From Megalopta genalis (taxonomy: Eukaryota > Arthropoda > Insecta > Hymenoptera > Halictidae): 64,000 bases of DNA. Below are positions 34,801 to 46,497 of this stretch, one piece after another (position 1 is the stretch's first letter; each line of letters opens with the position of its first letter). The notes below the pieces were generated by a model, which did no database searches, was not told where the DNA came from, and saw nothing but the letters and a program-made list of their open reading frames with translations. The position numbers were made by a program, and so were the translations under genes. The stretch spans positions 4,026,001-4,090,000 of the forward strand of contig NC_135020.1 of the NCBI RefSeq assembly GCF_051020955.1, written 5' to 3'.

Positions 34801-35696
34801 TTCTTGTTGTTCTTGTTGTTCTTGTTGTTCTTGTTGTTCTTGTTGTTCTTGGTGTTCTTGTTGTTCTTGTTGTTCTTGTTGTTCTTGTTGTTCTTGTTGT
34901 TCTTGTTGTTCTTGTTGTTCTTGTTGTTCTTGTTGTTCTTGTTGTTCTTGTTGTTCTTGGTGTTCTTGTTGTTCTTGTTGTTCTTGTTGTTCTTGTTGTT
35001 CTTGTTGTTCTTGTTGTTCTTGTTGTTCTTGTTGTTCTTGTTGTTCATGTTGCTGTTGTTCTTGATGATCTTGTTGTACTTGTTGTTCTTGTTGTTCTTG
35101 TTGTTCTTATTGTTCTTGTTGTTCTTGTTGTTCTTGTTGCTCTCGTCGTTGTTGTTCCCGTTGTTCTTGGTCTTGCTGTTCCCGTTGTTCTTGTTGTTGT
35201 TGTTGTTGTTGTTGTTCTTGTTGTTCTTGTTGTTCTTGTTGTTCTTGTTGTTCTTGTTGTTCTTGTTGTTCTTGTTGTTCTTGTTGTTCTTGTTGTTCTT
35301 GTTGTTCTTGTTGTGCTTGTTGTTCTTGTTGTTCTTGTTGCACTTGTTGCTCTTGTTGCTCTTGTTGCTCTGGTTGTTGATGTTCTTGTTGTTAATGTTG
35401 TTGTTGTTCTTGCTGTTCTTGTTGTTGTTGTTCTTGTTGTTCTTGTTGTTCTTGTTGTTCTTGTTGTTCTTGTTGTTCTTGTTGTTCTTGTTGTTCTTGT
35501 TGCTCTCGTTGCTGTTGTAGTTCTTGTTGTTCTGGTTGTTGTCGTTCTTGTTGTTCTTCTTGTTCTTGTTCTAGTTGTTCTTGTTGTTGTCGTTCTGGTT
35601 TTTCTTGTCGTTCTTGTTGTTCCGGTTGTTCTTGTTGTTCTTGTCGTTCTGGTTTTTCTTGTCGTTCTTGTTGTTCCGGTTGTTCTTGTTGTTCTT

Positions 35697-35727
<31 letters not shown>

Positions 35728-35795
35728 TTCTTGTTGTTCTTGTTGTTCTTGTTGTTCTTGTTGTTCTTGTTGTTCTTGTTGTTCTTGTTGTTCTT

Positions 35796-35826
<31 letters not shown>

Positions 35827-35849
35827 TTCTTGTTGTTCTTGTTGTTCTT

Positions 35850-35880
<31 letters not shown>

Positions 35881-36385
35881 TTTTTGTTGTTCTTGTTGTT
35901 CTTGTTGTTCTTGTTGTTCTTGTTGTTCTTGGTGTTCTTGTTGTTCTTCTTGTTGTTCTTCTTGTTCTTCTTGTTCTAGTTGTTGTTGTTGTTGTTCTTG
36001 TTGTTGTTCTTGTTGTTCTTCTTGTTCTTGTTGTTCTTGTTGTTCGTGTTGGTCGTGTTGTTGTTGTTGTTGTTGTTCTTGTTGTTCTTCTTGTTCTTCT
36101 TGTTGTTGTTCTTGTTCTTCTTGTTCTTGTTGTTCTTGTTGTTCTTGTTGTTGTTGTTCTTGTTGTTCTTGTTGTTCTTGTTGTTGTTGTTCTTGTTGTT
36201 GTTGATCTTGTTGTTCTTGTTGTTCTTGTTGTTCTTGTTATTCTTGTTGTTCTTGTTGTTCTCGTTGTTCTCGTTGTTCTTGTTGTTCTTGTTGATCTTG
36301 TTGTTGTTCTTGTTGTTCTTGTTGTTGTTGTTGTTGTTGTTGTTCTTGTTGTTCTTGTTGTTCTTTTTGTTCTTGTTGTTCTTGT
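34725..36385 (+). repeat. Copy of part of the TCG-poor block
   Basis: Matches about 29.47-31.11 kb at a steady offset of 5,271 (30,069 to 35,340; 30,304 to 35,575; 30,709 to 35,980). It includes a TCGTCG/CCCG module at 35,139, a 235 bp cassette, a double TGG/CCGG box and a CGTGTTGGTCGTG motif at about 36,044. Confidence 0.82.
35340..35574 (+). repeat. gcac cassette 18 (235 bp)
   Basis: Counterpart of cassette 15 at offset 5,271. Confidence 0.83.
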
Positions 36386-37139
36386 TCTTGTTGTTCTTGT
36401 TGTTCTTGAAGTTCTCGTTGTTCTTGTTGTTCTTGTTGTTCTCGTTGTTCTTGTTGTTCTTGTTGTTCTTGTTGTTCTTGTTGTTCTTGTTGTTCTTGTT
36501 GTTCTTGTTGTTCTTGTTGTTCTTGTTGTTCTTGTTGTTGTTCTTGTTGTTCTTGTTGTTCTTGTTGTTCTTGTTGTTCTTGTTGTTCTCGTTGTTCTCG
36601 TTGTTCTCGTTGTTCTCGTTGATCTCGTTGTTCTCGTTGTTCTCGTTGTTCTCGTTGTTCTCGTTGTTCTCGTTGTTCTCGTTGTTCTCGTTGTCCTCGT
36701 TGTTCTCGTTGTTCTCGTTGTTCTCGTTGGTCTCGCTGTTCTCGTTGTTCTCGTTGTTCTCGTTGTTCTTGTTGTTCTTGTTGTTCTTGTTGTTCTCGCT
36801 GTTCTTGTTGTTGTTGTTGTTCTTGTTGTTCTCGTTGTTCTTGTTCTTCTCGTTGTTCTTGTTGTTCTTGTTGCTCTCACTGTTCATGTTGTTCTTGTTG
36901 TTGTTGTTGATGATGTTGTCCTTGTTGTTCTTGTTGTTCTTGTTCTTCTTGTTGCTCTTGTTGTTCTTGTTGTTCTTACTGTTCACGTTGTTCTTGTTGT
37001 TGTTGTTGATGATGTTGTCCTTGTTGTTCTTGTTGTTGTTGTCCTTGTTGTTCCTGTTGTTCTTGTTGTTCTTGTTGCTCTTGCTGCTCGTGTTGATCTT
37101 GTTGTTCTTGTTGTGCTTGTTGTTCTTGTTGTTCTTGTT

Positions 37140-37356
37140 GCACTTGTTGCTCTTGTTGCTCTTGTTGCTCTGGTTGTTGATGTTCTTGTTGTTAATGTTG
37201 TTGTTGTTCTTGCTGTTCTTGTTGTTGTTGTTCTTGTTGTTCTTGTTGTTCTTGTTGTTCTTGTTGATCTTGTTGTTCTTGTTGCTCTCGTTGCTGTTGT
37301 AGTTCTTGTTGTTCTGGTTGTTGTTGTTCTTGTTGTTCTTCTTGTTCTTGTTCTAG
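37140..37356 (+). repeat. gcac cassette 19 (217 bp)
   Basis: Counterpart of cassette 16 at offset 4,605. Confidence 0.83.
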
Positions 37357-38739
37357 TTGTTCTTGTTGTTGTTGTTCTGGTTTTTCTTGTCGTTCTTGTT
37401 GTTCCGGTTGTTCTTGTTGTTCTTGTTGTTCTTGTTGTTCTTGTTGTTCTTGTTGTTCTTGTTGTTCTTGTTGTTCTTGTTGTTCTTGTTGCTCTTGTTG
37501 CTCTTGTTGTTCTTGTTGCTCTTGTTGTTCTTGTTCTCCATGTTGTTCTTGTTGTTCTTGTTGTTCTTACTGTTCATGTTGTTCTTGTTGTTCTTGTTGT
37601 TGTTGTTGTTGTTGTTGTCCTTGTTGTTCTTGTTGTAGTTGTCATTGTTGTTCTTGTTGTGCTTGTTGTTCTTGTAGATCTTGTTGTTCTTGTTGCTCTT
37701 GTTGCTCTTGTTGCTCTTGTTGTTCTTGTTGTTCTTGTTGCTCTTGCTGCTCTTGTTGCTCTTGTTGCTTTTGTTGCTCTTGTTGCTCTTGTTGCTGTTG
37801 TTGTTCTTGTTGTTCTGGTTGTTGATGTTCTTGTTGTTCATGTTGTTGTTGTTCTTGTTGTTGTTGTTGTTGTTGTCCTTGTCCTTGTTGTTCTTGTTGT
37901 TGTTGTCCTTGTTGTTCTTGTTGTGCTTGTTGATCTTGTTGTTCTTGTTGTTCTTGTTGTTCTTGTTGCTCTTGTTGCTCTTGTTGCTCTTGTTGTTCTT
38001 GTTGTTCTTGTTGTTCTTGTTGTTGTTCTTGTTGTTCTTGTTGTTGTTCTTGTTGTTCTTGTTGTTCTTGTTGTTCTTGTTGTTCTCGTTGTTCTCGTTG
38101 TTCTCGTTGTTCTCGTTGATCTCGTTGTTCTCGTTGTTCTCGTCGTTCTCGTTGTTCTCGTTGTTCTCGTTGTTCTCGTTGTTCTCGTTTTCTCGTTGTT
38201 CTCGTTGTTCTCGTTGTTCTCGTTGTCCTCGTTGTTCTCGTTGTTCTCGTTGTTCTCGTTGGTCTCGCTGTTCTCGTTGTTCTCGTTGTTCTCGTTGTTC
38301 TCGTTGTTCTTGTTGTTCTTGTTGTTCTTGTTGTTGTTGTTGTTCTTGTTTTCTCGTTGTTCTTGTTCTTCTCGTTGTTCTTGTTGTTCTTGTTGCTCTT
38401 ACTGTTCATGTTGTTCTTGTTGTTGTTGTTGATGATGTTGTCCTTGTTGTTCTTGTTGTTGTTGTCCTTGTTGTTCTTGTTGTGCTTGTTGTTCTTGTTG
38501 TTCTTGTTGTTCTTGTTGTTCTTGTTGTTCTTGTTGCTCTTGTTGCTCTTGTTGCTCTTGTTGCTCTTGTCGTTCTTGTTGTTCTCGTTGTTCTTGTTGT
38601 TCTTGTTGTTCTTGTTGTTGTTCTTGTTCTTGTTGTTGTTGTTGTTGTTGCTCCTGTTGTTCTTGTTGTTCTTGTTGCTCTTGTTGTTCTTGATGTTCTT
38701 GTTGTTCTTGTTGTGCTTGTTGTTCTTGTTGTTCTTGTT

Positions 38740-38959
38740 GCACATGTTGCTCTTGTTGCTCTTGCTGCTCTGGTTGTTGATGGTCTTGTTGTTAATGTCG
38801 TTATTGTTCTTGCTGTACTTGTTGTTGTTGTTCTTGTTGTTCTTGTTGTTCTTGATGTTCTTGTTGATCTTGTTGTTCTTGTTTCTCTCGTTGCTGTTGT
38901 AGTTCTTGTTGTTGTTGTTGTTCTTGTTGTTCTTGTTGTTCTTCTTGTTGTTGTTCTAG
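38740..38959 (+). repeat. gcac cassette 20 (220 bp, CACATG form)
   Basis: Counterpart of cassette 17 at offset 4,623, with the same upstream GATGTTC. Confidence 0.83.
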
Positions 38960-39360
38960 TTGTCCTTGTTGTTGTTGTTCTGGTTGTTCTTGTTGTTCTT
39001 GTTGTTCTTGTTGTTCTTGTTGTTCGTGTTGTTCTTGTTGTTCTTGTTGTTCTTGTTGATCTTGTTGTTCTTGTTGTTCTTGTTGTTCTTGTTGTTCTTG
39101 TTGTTCTTGTTGTGCTTGTTGTTCTTGTTGTTCTTGCTGTTCTTGTTGTTCTTGTTGTTCTTGTTGTTCTTGTTGTTCTTGTTGTTCTTGTTGTTCTTGT
39201 TGTTCTTGTTGTTCTTGTTGTTCATGTTGTTCTTGTTGTTCTTCTTGTTGTTGTTCTAGTTGTCCTTGTTGTTGTTGTTCTGGTTGTTCTTGTTGTTCTT
39301 GTTGTTCCGGTTGTTCTTGTTGTTCTTGTTCTTGTTGTTCTTGTTGTTCTTGTTGTTCTT

Positions 39361-39391
<31 letters not shown>

Positions 39392-40690
39392 TTCTTGTTG
39401 TTCTTGTTGTTCTTGTTGTTCTTGTTGTTCTTGTTGTTCTTGTTGTTCTTGTTGTTCTTGTTGTTCTAGTTGTTCTTGTTGTTCTTGTTGTTCTTGTTGT
39501 TCTTGTTGTTCTTACTGTTCATGTTGTTCTTGTTGTTGTTGTTGATGATGTTGTCCTTGTTGTTCTTGTTGTTGTTGTCCTTGTTGTTCTTGTTGTGCTT
39601 GTTGCTCTTGTTGTTCTTGTTGTTCTTGTTGTTCTTGTTGTACTTGCTGTCCTTGTTGTTCTTGTTGTTCATGTTGTTCTTGTTGTTCTTCTTGTTGTTG
39701 TTCTAGTTGTCCTTGTTGTTGTTGTTCTGGTTGTTCTTGTTGTTCTTGTTGTTCTTGTTGTTCCGGTTGTTCTTGTTCTTGTTGTTCTTGTTGTTCTTGT
39801 TGTTCTTGTTGTTCTTGTTGTTCTTGTTGTTCTTGTTGTTCTTGGTGTTCTTGTTGTTCTTGTTGTTCTTGTTGTTCTTGTTGTTCTTGTTGTTCTTGTT
39901 GTTCTTGTTGTTCTTGTTGTTCATGTTGCTGTTGTTCTTGATGATCTTGTTGTACTTGTTGTTCTTGTTGTTCTTGTTGTTCTTATTGTTCTTGTTGTTC
40001 TTGTTGTTCTTGTTGCTCTCGTCGTTGTTGTTCCCTTTGTTCTTGGTCTTGCTGTTCCCGTTGTTCTTGTTGTTGTTGTTGTTGTTGTTGTTCTTGTTGT
40101 TCTTGTTGTTCTTGTTGTTCTTGTTGTTCTTGTTGTTCTTGTTGTTCTTGTTGTTCTTGTTGTTCTTGTTGTTCGTGTTGGTCGTGTTGTTGTTGTTGTT
40201 GTTGTTCTTGTTGTTCTTCTTGTTCTTCTTGTTGTTGTTCTTGTTCTTCTTGTTCTTGTTGTTCTTGTTGTTCTTGTTGTTGTTGTTCTTGTTGTTCTTG
40301 TTGTTCTTGTTGTTGTTGTTCTTGTTGTTGTTGATCTTGTTGTTCTTGTTGTTCTTGTTGTTCTTGTTATTCTTGTTGTTCTTGTTGTTCTCGTTGTTCT
40401 CGTTGTTCTTGTTGTTCTTGTTGATCTTGTTGTTGTTCTTGTTGTTCTTGTTGTTGTTGTTGTTGTTGTTGTTCTTGTTGTTCTTGTTGTTCTTTTTGTT
40501 CTTGTTGTTCTTGTTCTTGTTATTCTTGTTGTTCTTGTTGTTGTTCTTGTTGTTCTTGTTCTTGTTGTTCTTGTTGTTCTTGTTGTTCTTGTTGTTCTTG
40601 TTGTTCTTGTTGTTCTTGTTGTTCTTGTTGATCTTGTTGTTCTTGTTGTTCTTGTTGTTCTTGTTGTTCTTACTGTTCATGTTGTTCTTG
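38960..40690 (+). repeat. Composite segment: TGTCC boxes joined to TCG-poor block pieces
   Basis: 38,960-39,780 carries three CTAG-TTGTCC boxes (after 38,959, 39,259 and 39,706) as in copy B at 24.35-25.1 kb. At about 39,790 it switches to a run with GTG, CTGTTGTTC and the TCGTCG/CCCG module (40,016) typical of the TCG-poor block. At about 40,171 it switches again, to the CGTGTTGGTCGTG segment seen at 30,772. The TCGTCG/CCCG module here is not followed by a gcac cassette, unlike its other nine occurrences. Confidence 0.7.
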
Positions 40691-40698
40691 TTGTTCTT

Positions 40699-40699
<1 letters not shown>

Positions 40700-40729
<30 letters not shown>

Positions 40730-41875
40730 CTCTTGTTGTTCTTGTTCTCCATGTTGTTCTTGTTGTTCTTGTTGTTCTTACTGTTCATGTTGTTCTTGTT
40801 GTTCTTGTTGTTGTTGTTGTTGTTGTTGTCCTTGTTGTTCTTGTTGTAGTTGTCATTGTTGTTCTTGTTGTGCTTGTTGTTCTTGTAGATCTTGTTGTTC
40901 TTGTTGCTCTTGTTGCTCTTGTTGCTCTTGTTGTTCTTGTTGTTCTTGTTGCTCTTGCTGCTCTTGTTGCTCTTGTTGCTTTTGTTGCTCTTGTTGCTCT
41001 TGTTGCTGTTGTTGTTCTTGTTGTTCTGGTTGTTGACGTTCTTGTTGTTCATGTTGTTGTTGTTCTTGTTGTTGTTGTTGTTGTTGTCCTTGTCCTTGTT
41101 GTTCTTGTTGTTGTTGTCCTTGTTGTTCTTGTTGTGCTTGTTGATCTTGTTGTTCTTGTTGTTCTTGTTGTTCTTGTTGCTCTTGTTGCTCTTGTTGCTC
41201 TTGTTGTTCTTGTTGTTCTTGTTGTTCTTGTTGTTGTTCTTGTTGTTCTTGTTGTTGTTCTTGTTGTTCTTGTTGTTCTTGTTGTTCTTGTTGTTCTCGT
41301 TGTTCTCGTTGTTCTCGTTGTTCTCGTTGATCTCGTTGTTCTCGTTGTTCTCGTCGTTCTCGTTGTTCTCGTTGTTCTCGTTGTTCTCGTTGTTCTCGTT
41401 TTCTCGTTGTTCTCGTTGTTCTCGTTGTTCTCGTTGTCCTCGTTGTTCTCGTTGTTCTCGTTGTTCTCGTTGGTCTCGCTGTTCTCGTTGTTCTCGTTGT
41501 TCTCGTTGTTCTCGTTGTTCTTGTTGTTCTTGTTGTTCTTGTTGTTGTTGTTGTTCTTGTTTTCTCGTTGTTCTTGTTCTTCTCGTTGTTCTTGTTGTTC
41601 TTGTTGCTCTTACTGTTCATGTTGTTCTTGTTGTTGTTGTTGATGATGTTGTCCTTGTTGTTCTTGTTGTTGTTGTCCTTGTTGTTCTTGTTGTGCTTGT
41701 TGTTCTTGTTGTTCTTGTTGTTCTTGTTGTTCTTGTTGTTCTTGTTGCTCTTGTTGCTCTTGTTGCTCTTGTTGCTCTTGTCGTTCTTGTTGTTCTCGTT
41801 GTTCTTGTTGTTCTTGTTGTTCTTGTTGTTGTTCTTGTTCTTGTTGTTGTTGTTGTTGTTGCTCCTGTTGTTCTT

Positions 41876-41906
<31 letters not shown>

Positions 41907-42170
41907 TTCTTGTTGTTCTTGTTGTGCTTGTTGTTCTTGTTGTTCTTGTTGCACATGTTGCTCTTGTTGCTCTTGCTGCTCTGGTTGTTGATGGTCTTGT
42001 TGTTAATGTCGTTATTGTTCTTGCTGTACTTGTTGTTGTTGTTCTTGTTGTTCTTGTTGTTCTTGATGTTCTTGTTGATCTTGTTGTTCTTGTTTCTCTC
42101 GTTGCTGTTGTAGTTCTTGTTGTTGTTGTTGTTCTTGTTGTTCTTGTTGTTCTTCTTGTTGTTGTTCTAG
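40700..42170 (+). repeat. Copy of the 37.49-38.96 kb segment (3.21 kb offset)
   Basis: Landmarks at 37,681, 38,740 and 38,960 recur at 40,892, 41,951 and 42,171, a constant offset of 3,211. A private variant is GACG for GATG at about 41,034. Confidence 0.83.
41951..42170 (+). repeat. gcac cassette 21 (220 bp, CACATG form)
   Basis: Offset 3,211 from cassette 20 but without its upstream GATGTTC variant. It therefore resembles the copy B form more closely. Confidence 0.83.
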
Positions 42171-42595
42171 TTGTCCTTGTTGTTGTTGTTCTGGTTGTTC
42201 TTGTTGTTCTTGTTGTTCTTGTTGTTCTTGTTGTTCGTGTTGTTCTTGTTGTTCTTGTTGTTCTTGTTGATCTTGTTGTTCTTGTTGTTCTTGTTGTTCT
42301 TGTTGTTCTTGTTGTTCTTGTTGTGCTTGTTGTTCTTGTTGTTCTTGCTGTTCTTGTTGTTCTTGTTGTTCTTGTTGTTCTTGTTGTTCTTGTTGTTCTT
42401 GTTGTTCTTGTTGTTCTTGTTGTTCTTGTTGTTCATGTTGTTCTTGTTGTTCTTCTTGTTGTTGTTCTAGTTGTCCTTGTTGTTGTTGTTCTAGTTGTCC
42501 TTGTTGTTGTTGTTCTGGTTGTTCTTGTTGTTCTTGTTGTTCCGGTTGTTCTTGTTGTTCTTGTTCTTGTTGTTCTTGTTGTTCTTGTTGTTCTT

Positions 42596-42626
<31 letters not shown>

Positions 42627-44840
42627 TTCTTGTTGTTCTTGTTGTTCTTGTTGTTCTTGTTGTTCTTGTTGTTCTTGTTGTTCTTGTTGTTCTTGTTGTT
42701 CTAGTTGTTCTTGTTGTTCTTGTTGTTCTTGTTGTTCTTGTTGTTCTTACTGTTCATGTTGTTCTTGTTGTTGTTGTTGATGATGTTGTCCTTGTTGTTC
42801 TTGTTGTTGTTGTCCTTGTTGTTCTTGTTGTGCTTGTTGCTCTTGTTGTTCTTGTTGTTCTTGTTGTTCTTGTTGTACTTGTTGTCCTTGTTGTTCTTGT
42901 TGTTCATGTTGTTCTTGTTGTTCTTCTTGTTGTTGTTCTAGTTGTCCTTGTTGTTGTTGTTCTGGTTGTTCTTGTTGTTCTTGTTGTTCTTGTTGTTCCG
43001 GTTGTTCTTGTTCTTGTTGTTCTTGTTGTTCTTGTTGTTCTTGCTGTTCTTGATGTTCTTGTTGTTCTTGTTGTTCTTGTTGTTCTCACTGTTCATGTTG
43101 TTCTTGTTGTTGTTGTTGATGATGTTGTCCTTGTTGTTCTTGTTGTTGTTGTCCTTGTTGTTCTTGTTGTGCTTGTTGCTCTTGTTGTTCTTGTTGTTCT
43201 TGTTGTTCTTGTTGATCTTGTTGATCTTGTTGTTCTTGTTGTTCTTGTTGCTCTTGTTGCTCTTGTTGATCTTGTTGTTCTTGTTGTTCTTGGTGTACTT
43301 GTTGTTCTTGTTGTTCTAGTTGTTGCTGTTGTTGTTCTTGTTGTTGTTCTTGTTGTTCTTCTTGTTGTTCTTGTTGTTCTTGTTCTTCATCTTGTTGTTC
43401 TTGTCGTTCTTCTTGTTGTTCTTGTTGTTCTTGTTGTTCTTGTTGTTCTTATTGTTCTTGTTGTTCTTGTTGTTCTTGTTGTGCTTGTTGTTCTTGTTGT
43501 TCCTGTTGATCTTGTTGATCTTGTTGTTCTTGTTGCTCTTGTTGCTCTTGTTGCTCTTGTTGCTCTTGTTGTTCTTGTTGTTCTTGTTGTTCTTGTTGTT
43601 CTTGTTGTTGTTCTTGTTGTTCTTGTTGTTGTTCTTGTTGTTCTTGTTTTTCTTGTTGTTCTCGTTGTTCTCGTTGTTCTCGTTGTTCTCGTTGTTCTCG
43701 TTGATCTCGTTGTTGTCGTTGATCTCGTTGTTCTCGTTGTTCTCGTTGTTCTCGTTGTTCTCGTTGTTCTCGTTGTCCTCGTTGTTCTCGTTGTTCTCGT
43801 TGTTCTCGTTGTTCTCGTTGTTCTCGTTGTTCTCGTTGTTCTCGTTGTTCTTGTTGTTCTTGTTGTTCTTGTTGTTGTTGTTGTTCTTGTTGTTCTTGTT
43901 GATCTTGTTCTTCTTGTTGTTCTTGTTGTTCTTGTTGTTGTTCTTGTTGTTCTTGTTGTTCTTGTTGTTCTCGTTGTTCTTGTTGTTCTTGTTGTTCTTG
44001 TTGTTCTCGTTGATCTCGTTGTTGTCGTTGATCTCGTTGTTCTCGTTGTTCTCGTTGTTCTCGTTGTTCTCGTTGTTCTTGTTGTTCTTGTTGTTCTTGT
44101 TGTTCTTGTTGTTGTTGTTGCACTTGTTGCTCTTGTTGCTCTTGTTGCTCTGGTTGTTGATGTTCTTGTTGTTAATGCTGTTGTTGTTCTTGCTGTTCTT
44201 GTTGTTGTTGTTCTTGTTGTTCTTGTTGTTCTTGATGTTCTTGTTGATCTTGTTGTTCTTGTTGCTCTCGTTGCTGTTGTAGTTCTTGTTGTTCTGGTTG
44301 TTGTTGTTCTTGTTGTTCTTGTTGTTCTTGTTCTAGTTGTTCTTGTTGTTGTTGTTCTGGTTTTTCTTGTTGTTCTTGTTGTTCTTGTTCTCCTTGTTGT
44401 TCTTGTTGTTCTTGTTGTTCTTGTTGTTCTTGTTGTTCTTGTTGTTCTTGTTGTTCTTGCTGTTCTTGTTGTTGTTGTCGTTGTTGTTCTTGTTGTTGCT
44501 GTCATTGTTGTTCTTGTTGTGCTTGTTGTTCTTGTAGATCTTGTTGTTCTTGTTGCTCTTGTTGCTCTTGTTGCTCTTGTTGTTCTTGTTGCTCTTGTTG
44601 TTATTGTTGTTCTCGATGTTCTCGTTGTTCTCGTTGTCCTCGTTGTTCTCGTTGTTCTCGTTGTTCTCGTTGTTCTCGTTGTTCTCGTTGTTCTCGTTGT
44701 TCTCGTTGTTCTTGTTGTTCTTGTTGTTCTTGTTGTTCTTGTTGTTCTTGTTAATCTTGTTGATCTTGTTGTTCTTGTTGTTCTTGTTGTTCTTGTTGTT
44801 CTTGGTGTTCTTGTTGTTCTTCTTGTTCTTCTTGTTCTAG
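42171..44840 (+). repeat. Copy of the 24.35-26.97 kb part of copy B
   Basis: Offset 17,858 for landmarks at 25,084, 25,462, 26,479 and 26,683, rising by one 9-mer to 17,867 by 26,974 (44,841). It carries the extra segment near 25.3-25.5 kb that copy A lacks, so it derives from a copy-B-like source. A 24 bp tandem duplication around a CTAG (42,467-42,514) is private to this copy. Confidence 0.82.
44120..44336 (+). repeat. gcac cassette 22 (217 bp)
   Basis: Counterpart of cassette 12 at offset 17,858. Confidence 0.83.
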
Positions 44841-45193
44841 TTGTTGTTGTTGTTGTTCCTGTTGTTGTTCTTCTTGTTCTTCTTGTTGTTCTTGTTGTTC
44901 TTGTTGTTCTTCTTGTTGTTGTTCTTGTTGTTCTTGTTGTTCTTGTTGTTCTTGTTGTTCTTGTTGTTCTTGTTATTCTTGTTGTTCTTGTTGTTCTTGT
45001 TGTTATTGTTGTTCTTGTTGTTCTTGTTGTTCTTGTTGTTTTTGTTGATCTTGTTGTTCTTGTTGTTCTTGTTGTTCTTGTTGTTCTTGTTGTTCTTGTT
45101 GTTCTTGTTGTTCTTGTTGTTCTTGTTGTTCTTGTTGTTCTTGTTGTTCTTCTTGCTGTTCCGGTTGTTCTTGTTGTTCTTGTTATTCTTGTT

Positions 45194-45360
45194 GTTCTCT
45201 TTGATCTCGTTGTCCTCGTTGTTTCTCGTTGTTCTCGTTGTTCTCGTTGTTCTCGTTGTCCTCGTTGTTCTCGTTGTTCTCGTTGTTCTCGTTGTTCTCG
45301 TTGTTCTCGTTGTTCTCGTTGTTCTCGTTGTTCTCGTTGTTCTCGTTGTTCTCGTTGTTC
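45194..45360 (+). repeat. TCG block with GTTTCTCG slip
   Basis: Starts at CTCTTTGATC, carries a one-base gain giving GTTTCTCG near 45,224, and then about 15 TCG units. Copies lie at about 47,743-47,905 and 48,940-49,095. The one-base gain shifts the triplet phase for the following cassette segment. Confidence 0.78.
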
Positions 45361-45437
45361 TGGTTGTTCTTGTTGTTCTTGTTGTTCTTGTTGTTCTTGT
45401 TGTTCTTGTTGTGCTTGTTGTTCTTGTTGTTCTTGTT

Positions 45438-45589
45438 GCACTTGTTGCTCTTGTTGCTCTTGTTGCTCTGGTTGTTGATGTTCTTGTTGTTAATGTTGTT
45501 GTTGTTCTTGCTGTTCTTGTTGTTGTTGTTCTTGTTGTTCTTGTTGGTCTTGTTGTTCTTGATGTTCTTGTTGTTCTTGTTGATCTTGT
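45438..45589 (+). repeat. gcac cassette 23 (head only)
   Basis: The head through CTGTTC is followed by TTGGTC, TTGATG and GATC. It then runs into a GTCGTTG/GTCATTG segment instead of CTAG. This is the reference for the five head-only copies in the nested array. Confidence 0.8.
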
Positions 45590-46199
45590 TGTTCTTGTTG
45601 TTCTTGTTGTTCTTGTTGTTCTTGTTGTTCTTGTTGTTCTTGCTGTTCTTGTTGTTGTTGTCGTTGTTGTTCTTGTTGTTGTTGTCATTGTTGTTCTTGT
45701 TGTGCTTGTTGTTCTTGTAGATCTTGTTGTTCTTGTTGCTCTTGTTGCTCTTGTTGCTCTTGTTGTTCTTGTTGCTCTTGTTGTTATTGTTGTTCTCGAT
45801 GTTCTCGTTGTTCTCGTTGTCCTCGTTGTTCTCGTTGTTCTCGTTGTTCTCGTTGTTCTCGTTGTTCTCGTTGTTCTCGTTGTTCTCGTTGTTCTTGTTG
45901 TTCTTGTTGTTCTTGTTGTTCTTGTTGTTCTTGTTAATCTTGTTGATCTTGTTGTTCTTGTTGTTCTTGTTGTTCTTGTTGTTCTTGGTGTTCTTGTTGT
46001 TCTTCTTGTTCTTCTTGTTCTAGTTGTTGTTGTTGTTGTTGTTCCTGTTGTTGTTCTTCTTGTTCTTCTTGTTGTTCTTGTTGTTGTTGTTGTTGTTGTC
46101 CTTGTTGTTCTTGTTGTTGTTGTCATTGTTGTTCTTGTTGTGCTTGTTGTTCTTGTAGATCTTGTTGTTCTTGTTGCTCTTGTTGCTCTTGTTGCTCTT

Positions 46200-46230
<31 letters not shown>

Positions 46231-46346
46231 TTCTTGTTGTTCTTGTTGTTCTTGTTGTTCTTGTTGTTCTTGTTGTTCTTGTTGCTCTCGTTGCTGTTGT
46301 AGTTCTTGTTGTTCTTGTTGTGCTTGTTGTTCTTGTTGTTCTTGTT

Positions 46347-46497
46347 GCACTTATGCTCTTGTTGCTCTTGTTGCTCTGGTTGTTGATGTTCTTGTTGTTA
46401 ATGTTGTTGTTGTTCTTGCTGTTCTTGTTGTTGTTGTTCTTGTTGTTCTTGTTGGTCTTGTTGTTCTTGATGTTCTTGTTGTTCTTGTTGATCTTGT
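46347..46497 (+). repeat. gcac cassette 24 (head only, one base lost)
   Basis: Reads GCACTTATGCTC where cassettes 23, 25, 26 and 27 read GCACTTGTTGCTC, a private net loss of one base. This explains why landmarks either side are 908 apart here but 909 apart in the 49-50 kb copy. Confidence 0.82.

Larger units (their letters stand above)
36408..38959 (+). repeat. Copy of the 31.80-34.34 kb segment
   Basis: Offset 4,605 (32,752 to 37,357) rising to 4,623 (33,058 to 37,681; 34,117 to 38,740). It starts at a TTCTTGAAGTTCTCG motif shared with 31,801 and ends at the CTAG of the cassette. The extra 18 bases between the two offsets are two additional 9-mers near 37.5 kb. Confidence 0.83.
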
